Positions 55,259-62,706 of a stretch of DNA of 64,000 nucleotides are shown here, one piece after another. The position numbers were made by a program, and so were the translations under genes. Origin of the DNA: Chitinophaga barathri (GTDB taxonomy: Bacteria > Bacteroidota > Bacteroidia > Chitinophagales > Chitinophagaceae); NCBI RefSeq assembly GCF_003807585.1, contig NZ_RMBX01000006.1, positions 186,001-250,000 of the forward strand. Reading direction: 5' to 3'. Under the pieces are notes generated by a model. It saw nothing but the letters and a program-made list of their open reading frames with translations. It had not been told where the DNA came from and did not search any database. How positions within the stretch are numbered: position 1 is the first letter of the stretch; every line of letters starts with the position of its first letter.

Positions 55259-57182
55259 AACTCTTTATCTCTATTTTATATTCTCCTTTTACACCGGGCG
55301 TTTTTCCTTTCAGGATAATCCTTTCAAGGCCTCCGGGCCAGCTTCTTTCCAGCCTCGGGTCTTTATTGTCGATGTGCTCCGTGCTGGCTTCCAGCAGGCG
55401 TGCGTTGTACGTCATGTTCAGCGTGAAATCCTTTCCTGCCAGTTTGATGACGCCGGGTGTGGATACGTCCACTTTACAGGCGGAGAGGAAATGCAGTTCC
55501 GGCGCGGCCACGAAGGCATCCAGTGCAAATGCGTCCGTGATGGTGAAGGATTTGCCGCGTTGGAGGATATAGCCCCTTTTCCAGGATCTTACTTTCGCGT
55601 CTTTGGGGTAAGCAGTGGCAATGTCTGCAATAAAGCTGACCTGTTTGGCGGTAGCGGAGAATGCTGCTGAAGCGGCTTTGAACTCACGTCCATTCATCTG
55701 CTGCACACCATTGATCAGCGGCAGGTTGTGATAGGCGGACTGCATTGTCCATATCTTATAACGGTCCGGGCTGAAAGTCTGGCGCACGTAAGTGCCCACG
55801 CCGGCGTCCACGAGGCAGGGCAGGCCGTTGTAGTACAGGATGAACGTGCCTACGTCGTTGTGGTTATGCGATTCGGCGTTGTGCCCGCCTTTACCCGCAA
55901 AATAAAACCCTTTTTTGGTGCCGGGATATTCCCTGGCAATGGCCACCTGGTTGTCCGGATACCAGGCATGGCCTATCAGCGGCTCACGCGCGGGGCTGGC
56001 CATGATCTCGTTCATAGTAGTAAGGTCTGTGATCACTGCTTCAATGGTGCCGGAAGACGCGTGTTCATTCATCTTATCCTTCTGTGCGTAGAATGCACCG
56101 AAGCCCGTCATCACCGTATCATTGATGGCTTTGCCATAGCGGTACACCATGCCTTCGTTGATACCGCCTTTGGCACTGGCATCCGCGAAGTTCACAAAGT
56201 ATGGTTCGTTGATATAAACATTGGCGATATACTGGCCCATGTTTTTGATCAGCGGGTGGGCGTATACGTCCAGTTTGCCTTTGGTGGCGTGATTCAGCAG
56301 CTCCAGGCATTCGAAATATTTTCCGCCCGCATGGCTCCAGTAGGAGGGGCCTTCGTCGCAGGCGCCATCCGGATGGTACCAGTCGGTGAACCGGTCGATG
56401 GACTGCATGGCTTTGTAAATATTTTTGGAACGGAGAGCGGGGTCTTCTTCCAGCAGCAGAATGCACTGCATCACGTTGTAATTGATCCAGGGATTCCAGT
56501 TGTTCTGCGGGCGGTCGTTGAAACCCATCCACCAGAAGTCATTCCGCTTGTAATAGGGCTCTAATATTTTGTTGCGCACTTCATAACGGATACGCGCGGC
56601 AATGAGCGGGTTCACTTCATCCAGCTTTGCGCGGAAAAAATGATGCACCCAGGCCAGCAATGCGCCTGCGTCCGCGGAGCCAAGGTCTATCACCGGGTTG
56701 GTCACGTCGGGGATCAGCTCTTTGCCGCGGGTCACGGGAAGGTGTGCGCTCAATACCCAGGAACTTTGCTCGCAAACGGCCCATATCCCGTTGATCAGCT
56801 GGTCGGTGAACCGACCTTTGCCTTCGGTGAGTTCTGCCAGCGCAAGGGCCTGTAAAGCGGATTTACGGTCAGTGTTCGGGTTCTGCATGATGTTGCGGTC
56901 GCCCGTGCGGGTAAATTCCATGTAATCGGTTGCTTTCACAACGCCCCAACCGGATTTGAGCGCATTTTCCCCGGCCTTGATCAGCTCACCCCTGATGGAA
57001 GCGGGCAGGCCGTCCCAGAAAGTGCGGTCATTATAAGCCGGGAGGGTTACCCAATCCTGGTTGTTGATAAGCATGCCGCCCAGTTGGGCTTCGGAGTAGG
57101 TGCGGGTCAGCAGTTTTTGGTGATCCTGTGCATGGATAAGGCCTGGCAGCAGGAGCGCCAGTACGACTAGTATTCTTTTCAC
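55257..57182 (-). CDS. Heparinase II/III-family polysaccharide lyase-like protein
   Basis: About 641 aa when started at GTG 57182, which gives a clean signal peptide (KRILVVLALLLPGLIHAQ); an in-frame ATG at 57227 is the alternative. The N-terminal alpha/alpha toroid carries NWNPWINYNVMQCILLL and YHPDGACDEGPSYWSHAGGK. The C-terminal beta-sandwich starts FAGKGGHNAESHNHNDVGTFILYYNGLPCLVDAGVGTY, the heparinase II/III signature with histidines, and continues as SYK-type blocks. The lyase cleaves uronic-acid-containing polysaccharides by beta-elimination; the particular glycan is not deducible. A TAATTTTG box on the minus strand (57210-57217) is a promoter candidate. Confidence 0.88.
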   Translation of the reverse strand: MKRILVVLALLLPGLIHAQDHQKLLTRTYSEAQLGGMLINNQDWVTLPAYNDRTFWDGLPASIRGELIKAGENALKSGWGVVKATDYMEFTRTGDRNIMQNPNTDRKSALQALALAELTEGKGRFTDQLINGIWAVCEQSSWVLSAHLPVTRGKELIPDVTNPVIDLGSADAGALLAWVHHFFRAKLDEVNPLIAARIRYEVRNKILEPYYKRNDFWWMGFNDRPQNNWNPWINYNVMQCILLLEEDPALRSKNIYKAMQSIDRFTDWYHPDGACDEGPSYWSHAGGKYFECLELLNHATKGKLDVYAHPLIKNMGQYIANVYINEPYFVNFADASAKGGINEGMVYRYGKAINDTVMTGFGAFYAQKDKMNEHASSGTIEAVITDLTTMNEIMASPAREPLIGHAWYPDNQVAIAREYPGTKKGFYFAGKGGHNAESHNHNDVGTFILYYNGLPCLVDAGVGTYVRQTFSPDRYKIWTMQSAYHNLPLINGVQQMNGREFKAASAAFSATAKQVSFIADIATAYPKDAKVRSWKRGYILQRGKSFTITDAFALDAFVAAPELHFLSACKVDVSTPGVIKLAGKDFTLNMTYNARLLEASTEHIDNKDPRLERSWPGGLERIILKGKTPGVKGEYKIEIKS

Positions 57183-57239
57183 GTGGATTAATTTGGTACA
57201 AAATAGCACCAAAATTATTGAGATCAAACAGGTTGTGTA

Positions 57240-57929
57240 TTATCTTTCCTTCAGTTTGTTCAGGTTGATCTTGAACGTCTGCCCCACGGGCAGGCTCTCG
57301 TCCAGCACCACTACATGCCTCGGGCCCCATTCTTCCACTTTGTCCGCCGCTATGATATAGGATTTGTGAATGCGCACGAAGTGGCATTCGGGCAGCAGTT
57401 TTTCCATCTCCGCGGTGGTGGCGTTTACGATCAGGCATTTGTTTTCCAGGTACACTTTTACGTAGTTGCCCATACTTTGTACGTAATAGATGTCCATCGG
57501 GTCCACGGTGGTCTGTGTGCTGCCGGTTTTGAGCACCAGCGGCTCCACGGGTGGCGTGCTCACGGGGGCTTCCTGCTGTAGGATCTTGTTCACCGCCTTG
57601 AGGAATCGGGGAAAACTGATGGGTTTGAGAATATAATCCACTACATCGTACTCGTAACTCTCCAGCGCAAATTCGCTGTAAGCCGTAGTGAGTATGATCT
57701 TCGGGTGATTATTGTTGAGCGTTTTGAGAAGGTCCAGCCCGCTCAGCTCCGGCATATTGATGTCCAGGAATACCACGTCCACTTTCTCGCGGTGGAGGAA
57801 GTTCGCAGCCTCCATGGCATTGTAGCTGTGGCCTACAACCTGCAGGGCCTGTACTTTTTCAATATGAGCTTCCAGCACGTAGTGCGCTCCGGGTTCGTCA
57901 TCTACGATCAGGCAACGGAGTGTTTGCAT
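57240..57929 (-). CDS. LytTR-family response regulator
   Basis: 229 aa. The receiver domain (about 1-120) has the phosphoacceptor Asp in VVFLDINMPELSGLDLL, the conserved T in ILTTAYSEFALESY and K in ILKPISFPRFLKAV. The C-terminal LytTR DNA-binding domain covers about 135-225 (YYVQSMGNYVKVYLENKCLI, FVRIHKSYIIAADKV). LytTR regulators bind paired direct repeats upstream of their targets. The start overlaps the histidine kinase gene by 32 bases, so the pair is co-translated. Target genes are not identified in the window. Confidence 0.94.
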   Translation of the reverse strand: MQTLRCLIVDDEPGAHYVLEAHIEKVQALQVVGHSYNAMEAANFLHREKVDVVFLDINMPELSGLDLLKTLNNNHPKIILTTAYSEFALESYEYDVVDYILKPISFPRFLKAVNKILQQEAPVSTPPVEPLVLKTGSTQTTVDPMDIYYVQSMGNYVKVYLENKCLIVNATTAEMEKLLPECHFVRIHKSYIIAADKVEEWGPRHVVVLDESLPVGQTFKINLNKLKER

Positions 57930-58932
57930 GGCGGTCCAGTGTTAAAAGGAGTTCTGTGTAATAAATGTTGTTCTCTTCATGCGTAATAAGCGTGTGACGT
58001 TTGGAATAGGCCAGCGCCAGGCGCTGTTTTACGTTGTTCAACCCTACGCCCGTCGAAGATACGGATTGTTTGTTGTCCGGCACGGTATTGCGGATTTTCA
58101 TATGCAGCGTTTCCCCTTTGATCTCCAGCTCTACTTTGATATAGCTGGCGCTCATGCTGGATGGGGCATATTTGAAAGCGTTTTCCACAAATGCGATCAG
58201 GATCAGCGGGGTGATCAGCAGGTCTTTTTCATGCCCTTTTTTCTTAAAATTCACCTGGCAGCGCTGGCGTACACGGGCCCTTTCGAGATGTACGTAGTTG
58301 CGGATGAACTGCAGTTCGTCTTCCAGCGGTACAAACTGTTTGCGGGAGCTTTCCAGTTGGTAACGCATCAGTTCGGAAATGCTCAGGATCAGCTCGGGCG
58401 TTTTATTGGGATACCGGAGGCTTACCCCGTACAGGTTATTCAGCGTGTTAAAAAAGAAATGCGGATTGAGCTGGCTTTGAAGGTATTGTAACTCCTTTTC
58501 CCTTAACAGGAGAGAGTTCCGCAATTCCATGGTTTGCAGTGTGGCGCCCCGGTAAAGGAACCAGAGACCGATACCGATGAGCAGGCAGGCCAATGCGAAC
58601 ACAAAGTCCCCGATCCACAACATGTCCATATCCGTTTTGAACACTTCCACACGGAGGGTATAGGTCACGAGGGTGGTCACGGTCAGGCCCGCGCAGATCA
58701 CGCCGAGATATTTCCAGTAATGTCTTTTGATAATGAGCAGCTGAAGCGCGTATTTGTTGTGCAGCGCGGCCATGACGTATATGAATACCAATGACAGGCT
58801 CTGGTACAGGTAAAGGCGGGTATTGGTGATAGGTTCATATTGCAGGTTAATGAGCAGGTTCACCCCCAGCAGCACTATCAGGAACAGAATATTGACTACC
58901 CAGCTATTGTTGAATATGTTCTTAAAAGCCAT
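57898..58932 (-). CDS. LytS/YehU-type sensor histidine kinase
   Basis: 344 aa. The N-terminal half has about four TM helices (NNSWVVNILFLIVLLGVNLLI, LSLVFIYVMAALHNKY, YLGVICAGLTVTTLVTY, IGDFVFALACLLIGIGLWFLY), with no obvious ligand-binding domain. The His_kinase (PF06580) region follows: LQSQLNPHFFFNTLNNLYG with the phosphorylated histidine, then an ATP-binding domain with FVENAFKYAP and STGVGLNNVKQRL. It overlaps the LytTR regulator and forms a two-component system with it. The signal is unknown. Confidence 0.93.
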   Translation of the reverse strand: MAFKNIFNNSWVVNILFLIVLLGVNLLINLQYEPITNTRLYLYQSLSLVFIYVMAALHNKYALQLLIIKRHYWKYLGVICAGLTVTTLVTYTLRVEVFKTDMDMLWIGDFVFALACLLIGIGLWFLYRGATLQTMELRNSLLLREKELQYLQSQLNPHFFFNTLNNLYGVSLRYPNKTPELILSISELMRYQLESSRKQFVPLEDELQFIRNYVHLERARVRQRCQVNFKKKGHEKDLLITPLILIAFVENAFKYAPSSMSASYIKVELEIKGETLHMKIRNTVPDNKQSVSSTGVGLNNVKQRLALAYSKRHTLITHEENNIYYTELLLTLDRHANTPLPDRR

Positions 58933-59061
58933 ACAAGCGGCAATTTAAGACGATCCGGGAGTATATGGGGCCATTTTTCTGATATCCCGCATTCGTCATT
59001 TCCCGTGCGGGTTTGGTCAGATGTATTTGGCGGTCAACTTTCCAAGTTGCAGCTTTGTGTC

Positions 59062-59169
59062 CTGAATAGAAATTTCAGCCGCCATTCTAAAAACTGAAAT
59101 TGTTAGTTAGTCTCAAACCATGTTGACCATTTAACCACTAAGGGGTGGGCCTTCTGGCCCGCCCCTTTT
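59062..59169 (+). ncRNA. Candidate small RNA (about 108 nt)
   Basis: A near-consensus promoter (TTTG 59026-59029, 20 bases, CAGCTTTG 59050-59057) would start a plus-strand transcript near 59062. The transcript holds a hairpin AATTTCAG/CTGAAATT (59071-59101) and ends in a strong terminator (59140-59169). No credible ORF lies in it, and both flanking genes are on the minus strand. Confidence 0.42.
59140..59169 (+). terminator. Plus-strand terminator without upstream coding gene
   Basis: 12-bp GC-rich stem (AAGGGGTGGGCC/GGCCCGCCCCTT, with two G-T pairs) and TTCT loop, followed by TTTTGTG. It faces away from the neighbouring minus-strand genes, so it serves an unannotated plus-strand transcript. 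Confidence 0.75.
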
Positions 59170-59195
59170 GTGTTTTCAGCTGAAATACCACCCTG

Positions 59196-59858
59196 TTATT
59201 TTCTCCGGCTGCCCTGTTTCCCTATACTTTTCAGGACCAGTAAATGAGACAATAACACCAGCGGCACCACAATGGCCGGGAGGAAAATATAGGGAAAACG
59301 GGTAACCGCAATATTGGGCTGGTCAAAAGCCAGCTGCTGAATGGGGGAAGGAGCGGATAGGATGGCTGTGATGACAATAATAGCGAGGAATACAATCCCG
59401 GCAATATTCCAGGCCCTGAAGAAGAGCCGGTTTATCCCTTTGCCGGAATAAAGCCTGTAAGCCAGCAGCAGTATAGCCGTCAGGCCGATCAGGATGTCGA
59501 AGTTCCAGCCTTCGAAGGTCATGATCCGGGGTATTTTCCCATCAAGAAAGAGCCGGTACAACGTGATCTCTACGAGAACCCGCAGTGCGTGCACTGCCAG
59601 CAGCCAGTTCTGTTGTATTTTATCGGGGTTCAGCTGCCGGTACAGGTAAACGACATACAGGATAACAGGGAGGTTCACGCCCAGCATGACCTTTGGCAGG
59701 CCGGATCTTTCATCCTCAAAGAAGCCCGCTCCGGAAACCACTCCCACCAAAACCATCCAGGACAATGAAACCACCAGCACACCGGTATTCCGGCCTGTAC
59801 CAAAGTAAAAAAACAGGATTGCCGCCAGGGTAATGGCTATAAAAGAGAGATCAGGCAT
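59196..59858 (-). CDS. Uncharacterised polytopic membrane protein
   Basis: 220 aa with about six to seven TM helices (LSFIAITLAAILFFYF, TGVLVVSLSWMVLVGVVSG, VMLGVNLPVILYVVYLY, FDILIGLTAILLLAYRLY, WNIAGIVFLAIIVITAIL, IFLPAIVVPLVLLSHLLVL). No family motif is recognised. A short basic tail (GKQGSRRK) is cytoplasmic if topology follows the positive-inside rule. It follows the DUF1569 gene by 11 bases and is probably co-transcribed with it and the YCII gene. Function unknown. Confidence 0.78.
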   Translation of the reverse strand: MPDLSFIAITLAAILFFYFGTGRNTGVLVVSLSWMVLVGVVSGAGFFEDERSGLPKVMLGVNLPVILYVVYLYRQLNPDKIQQNWLLAVHALRVLVEITLYRLFLDGKIPRIMTFEGWNFDILIGLTAILLLAYRLYSGKGINRLFFRAWNIAGIVFLAIIVITAILSAPSPIQQLAFDQPNIAVTRFPYIFLPAIVVPLVLLSHLLVLKSIGKQGSRRK

Positions 59859-59869
59859 ACCGGGTGTTT

Positions 59870-60313
59870 TTAATGATTGAATTGCCGCAAATGATGGTCG
59901 GTGTGTTTAAAAACGTACTGCCCGATCTGTTCAGGGCTCATCCTCCCGAAAAAAGGATGCACGAATTCCCTGGCTGTAGTGTGGTCGTAGCGCTGCAACA
60001 GGCCGATCCATTTTTCTTTTTCCGCTTCAAAGTCGCCGTCGCCGGTGATCCTGAATTCCGGATGGGTAGGCTGGTTCTTTTTCATCGGGCTGTCATCTTT
60101 CAAAATACTGCCCAGCGCCATTTTCCCAAACAGCCGGCCAATGAACAGCCGTTTGTAGGTTTTCATGCCCAGGAACAGTTCTTCGCTTTTGTTGCAATGC
60201 CGGAGCATCTGGAAAGCAGTCATTTTTCCCCACAAGGCCTTGTTATCCGGCGAAAGCGACTGTATCCTGCCGGTCAGCTGTGTGCGGGTTTCTGTATCGA
60301 ATATCGTTTTCAT
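59870..60313 (-). CDS. DUF1569 (DinB-like) domain protein
   Basis: 147-aa helical cytosolic protein. LWGKMTAFQMLRHCNKSEELFLG and the C-terminal FFGRMSPEQIGQYVFKHTDHHLRQF fit DUF1569, a DinB/YfiT-like four-helix fold with metal-ligand histidines (H in RHCN and HTDHH). Family function is unknown; DinB-like relatives bind a divalent metal and act as thiol or conjugation enzymes. It lies nine bases after the YCII-related gene, suggesting an operon. Confidence 0.85.
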   Translation of the reverse strand: MKTIFDTETRTQLTGRIQSLSPDNKALWGKMTAFQMLRHCNKSEELFLGMKTYKRLFIGRLFGKMALGSILKDDSPMKKNQPTHPEFRITGDGDFEAEKEKWIGLLQRYDHTTAREFVHPFFGRMSPEQIGQYVFKHTDHHLRQFNH

Positions 60314-60322
60314 AAGTGGGGT

Positions 60323-60670
60323 TTACATGGGGAGGATGTTTCTTATTTCTACCGTACCGCCCATCCCGAGTATGGGACAGCCTTTGGCCAGGCTGAGCGC
60401 TTCGTCGAAGTCCTGCGCTTTTAGGATCATATTGCCGCCCAGCGTCTGGCTGGCCGTGATATGAATGCCGTCTTTTACAGAAAGGTCTGCCTGCAGCTGC
60501 CTGCCTTCGAATCCAAGCTGGCTGGTGCTTACCAGCTTCGCCTGCATGGCGATGCCGCTGATCCAGGAGCCCCAGAGCTGTTTTTGGCTGGTCATTTCAG
60601 CATCTGTAGGCTGGTGGCTGAAATCGGGAGTGAATCTGAAGAGGAGCATAAAGTCCTGTAGCTTTTCCAT
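60323..60670 (-). CDS. YCII-related domain protein
   Basis: 115 aa from ATG 60670 (MEKLQDFMLLFRFTPDF). The ferredoxin-like YCII fold is shown by DFMLLFRF, KDGIHITASQTLGGNMILKAQDFDEALSLAKGCPIL and the closing VEIRNI. YCII proteins are small alpha/beta dimers, some of which act as lactonase- or dehydratase-like enzymes; no catalytic pair can be confirmed here. It lies between a Crp/Fnr regulator and DUF1569 on the same strand, so the Crp-type protein may control it. Confidence 0.83.
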   Translation of the reverse strand: MEKLQDFMLLFRFTPDFSHQPTDAEMTSQKQLWGSWISGIAMQAKLVSTSQLGFEGRQLQADLSVKDGIHITASQTLGGNMILKAQDFDEALSLAKGCPILGMGGTVEIRNILPM

Positions 60671-60750
60671 GTAATAGGTTTTTGGGTGATGGAATGGTGT
60701 AAAGCTACCGGCAACGGCAAAAATTTCTCTTGCCATATGGCAAGAAACGG

Positions 60751-61329
60751 TTATTCGCTGGCAATCTCTTTCCGTATCCTGCTCAGCGAAGTGTCCGTAA
60801 TGCCAAGGTACGTGGCGATCTGTTTTAAGGAAACATTCTGCACGATCTGCGGCTTTTCCTTTACCAGCCTTTTATAGCGGTCTTTCGCTTGGTCCGAGAT
60901 CATGGAGATGTTATGGCTTTTTAATTCGAAATAACTTTCCACCAGTCTTTTCCGGCCTGCTTCCCTGAATGATTCTATGCTGTGGAACAATTGCTGGAAG
61001 GTTTCAAAATCCAGCTGCCAGCACACGCAGTCTGTAAGTGCCTGGATGTTTTCCCGTGTAGGCTTGCGCAGGAAAAAGGAAGTCCAGTCGATAACGATAT
61101 CGCCTGTGGTATAAAAATTCGTGCTGATGTCGTCCCCTTCCGTATCTATGGCAAAAGAGCGGATATACCCCTGCTGAACGAACCAGTAGTTGCCCGCGGT
61201 TTTCCCTTCAGCCAGCAAAAAGGCGTTTTTTTCAAACCTTACTTCGCTGAACCTGGGAATGATGGTTTCCAGCTCCTGTGCGGTAAACTGGCCTTCTTTA
61301 AAGATGTTGGCGAGGAAATGTTGCTGCAT
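60751..61329 (-). CDS. Crp/Fnr-family transcriptional regulator
   Basis: 192 aa. The N-terminal cyclic-nucleotide-binding jelly roll (about 15-125; FEKNAFLLAEGKTAGNYWFVQQGYIRSF) and a C-terminal HTH (KQIATYLGITDTSLSRIRKEIA) are clear. No cysteine cluster for an iron-sulfur centre and no obvious cAMP-binding arginine were found, so the ligand is unknown. Close relatives in Bacteroidota have the same short length and are annotated only by family. It is first in a likely operon with the YCII and DUF1569 genes. Confidence 0.9.
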   Translation of the reverse strand: MQQHFLANIFKEGQFTAQELETIIPRFSEVRFEKNAFLLAEGKTAGNYWFVQQGYIRSFAIDTEGDDISTNFYTTGDIVIDWTSFFLRKPTRENIQALTDCVCWQLDFETFQQLFHSIESFREAGRKRLVESYFELKSHNISMISDQAKDRYKRLVKEKPQIVQNVSLKQIATYLGITDTSLSRIRKEIASE

Positions 61330-61471
61330 ATGTCAGGTTTTATAAGATGGCGTGAATTCAAATATAACAGGAAAAGGCCATAGAAATGAGGGGTCTTTCG
61401 TCCTTTGATTTTGAATATTTTCTACTAAAACAGCTCAAAATCCGAATATTTTCTATAAAACGAAGCGGAGT

Positions 61472-61501
61472 TTTGAATTTTAAAATTACTTCCTACATTT
61501 G
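61472..61501 (+). promoter_or_regulatory. Promoter of the histidine operon
   Basis: TTTG at 61472-61475, an 18-base spacer and TACATTTG at 61494-61501, an exact Bacteroidota primary-sigma promoter. The transcription start should be near 61506, about ten bases before the leader-peptide start. Confidence 0.8.
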
Positions 61502-61516
61502 CACCGGATTACAATT

Positions 61517-61582
61517 ATGAACAACAACGTACATACACATCATCACCATACTTACCCGACCGGTAGGCAGGGGATGCTGTAG
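61517..61582 (+). CDS. hisL: Histidine-rich leader peptide of the his operon
   Basis: A 21-codon ORF with five His codons in a six-codon window (residues 6-11, HTHHHH), too short for normal gene calling. It begins MNNNVHT and ends at TAG 61580. The ribosome is expected to stall at the His codons (61532-61549) when charged tRNA-His is scarce. Stalling covers the 5' arm of the following pause hairpin (61551-61556) and changes the downstream fold. This follows the classical his attenuator logic of enterobacteria; the leader here is a Bacteroidota version. Confidence 0.82.
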   Translation: MNNNVHTHHHHTYPTGRQGML

Positions 61583-61638
61583 TATTACTTTACAGATATT
61601 CACCATAAAAGGCTTACCGGATTCGGTAAGCCTTTTTT
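61551..61638 (+). promoter_or_regulatory. his operon attenuator (pause hairpin, antiterminator, terminator)
   Basis: Three mutually exclusive pairings are visible. Segment 1:2 is CTTACC (61551-61556) with GGTAGG (61562-61567). Segment 2:3, the antiterminator, is CCGGTAGGC (61560-61568) with GCTTACCGG (61612-61620), nine pairs including one G-T. Segment 3:4, the terminator, is AAAAGGCTTACCG (61607-61619) with CGGTAAGCCTTTT (61624-61636), loop GATT and T tail. Ribosome stalling at His codons frees segment 2 to pair with 3 and permits read-through to hisG. Confidence 0.8.
61607..61638 (+). terminator. Attenuator terminator of the his operon
   Basis: 13-bp stem, GATT loop and six T, 24 bases after the leader-peptide stop and about 200 bases before hisG. 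Confidence 0.93.
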
Positions 61639-61651
61639 GTTTCAACATGAT

Positions 61652-61837
61652 CAGATGAGGCCCCATCAGCCCCGTAAGAAATAAAAATGTTACTGATGAG
61701 ACCGTTAGGTCCCATCAGACCCTTAAGAAATAAAAATGCACTGATGAGGCCGTAAGGCCCCATTAGGCCCGAAAAGAATAAAAATGAACTAGTGAGACCG
61801 TGAGGTCCCATCTGGCCCGTAAGAAAATAAAAATGTA
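61652..61837 (+). repeat. Four tandem hairpin units of about 48 bp between the his attenuator and hisG
   Basis: Units at 61652-61692 (shortened), 61693-61740, 61741-61788 and 61789-61837. Each begins with a form of CTGATGAGRCCGTNAGGYCCCATC, a hairpin of up to 11 bp, and ends with RAGAAATAAAAATG. The A/G and T/C exchanges at the variable pair covary (A-T in units 2 and 4, G-C in unit 3). The last unit runs directly into the hisG start, and the unit ATG lines up with the hisG ATG. A 65-codon open frame on the minus strand is a product of the 48-base (16-codon) period. Confidence 0.85.
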
Positions 61838-61840
61838 CAG

Positions 61841-62695
61841 ATGAAACTGCGAATTGCCATTCAGAAATCCGGCCGCTTACACGAAGATTCTATCAAACTG
61901 CTGAAAGAATGCGGGATAGATATCAACAACGGCGTGAACAAACTCAAGACAGAAGCTACCAACTTCCCCCTGGAAGTGTTCTTCCTCCGCGATGACGATA
62001 TTCCGCAGTACGTGGAAGACGGCGTGGCAGACCTCGGTATCGTAGGTGAAAACGTAGTGCTGGAAAAGAACCGGCCCCTGCGCACCATCGAAAAACTGGG
62101 TTTTGGCAAATGCCGTTTGGCCATGGCCGTGCCTAAAGCGATGCAGTACAACTCCATCCGCGACCTCCAGGGCCAGCGCATCGCCACCAGCTATCCCGTG
62201 ATCGTAAACGAATTCCTGAAAAAGCTGGACATCCAGGCGGAAATACACGAGATCAGCGGCTCCGTGGAAATTGCCCCCGGCATTGGCCTCGCGGACGCTA
62301 TCTGCGACCTGGTGAGCAGCGGTTCCACCCTGTTCATGAACGGGCTGAAGGAAGTGGAAACCGTACTCCGCTCCGAAGCCGTACTGGTGTCCAACGACAA
62401 GCTGAGCCCCGAACAGCAGCAGTTGCTGGCCAAACTCCTCTTCCGCATCCAGGCGGTGAAAAAGGCCAAAAACAACAAATATGTACTGCTGAACGCGCCG
62501 AACGACAAGCTGCCGGAGATCATCGGGCTGCTGCCGGGCATGAAAAGCCCCACCGTACTGCCTCTCGCGGAAGAAGGCTGGAGCTCCGTGCATTCCGTGC
62601 TGAATGAAAACGATTTCTGGGATATCATCGAAAGCCTGAAAGCTGCCGGTGCGCAAGGCATCCTGGTAGTGCCGATCGAGAAAATGGTTGTTTAA
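61841..62695 (+). CDS. hisG: ATP phosphoribosyltransferase (long form)
   Basis: 284 aa, first enzyme of histidine biosynthesis, joining ATP and PRPP. The N terminus KLRIAIQKSGRLHEDSIKLLKECGIDI, then FLRDDDIPQYVEDGVADLGIVGENVV and SGSVEIAPGIGLADAICDLVSSGSTLFMNGLKEVE with the PRPP loop, are diagnostic. The C-terminal about 75 residues (KYVLLNAPNDKLPEIIGLLPGMKSPTVLPL) form the ACT-like regulatory domain of the long form, so no HisZ is needed and histidine feedback inhibition is expected. The start ATG follows the fourth tandem unit; hisD follows 11 bases after the stop. Confidence 0.97.
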   Translation: MKLRIAIQKSGRLHEDSIKLLKECGIDINNGVNKLKTEATNFPLEVFFLRDDDIPQYVEDGVADLGIVGENVVLEKNRPLRTIEKLGFGKCRLAMAVPKAMQYNSIRDLQGQRIATSYPVIVNEFLKKLDIQAEIHEISGSVEIAPGIGLADAICDLVSSGSTLFMNGLKEVETVLRSEAVLVSNDKLSPEQQQLLAKLLFRIQAVKKAKNNKYVLLNAPNDKLPEIIGLLPGMKSPTVLPLAEEGWSSVHSVLNENDFWDIIESLKAAGAQGILVVPIEKMVV

Positions 62696-62706
62696 AACAA
62701 AGAACT

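Noticed and set aside
61614..61811. 65-codon minus-strand frame with periodic GLMGPxGLISxF repeats
   Set aside because: It is generated by the 48-bp tandem units, whose length is divisible by three, and runs into the attenuator terminator; not a credible protein.
61652..61837. Regular repeats that could suggest a CRISPR array
   Set aside because: Units are contiguous with no spacers, are partly diverged and fold as hairpins; no cas genes are nearby.
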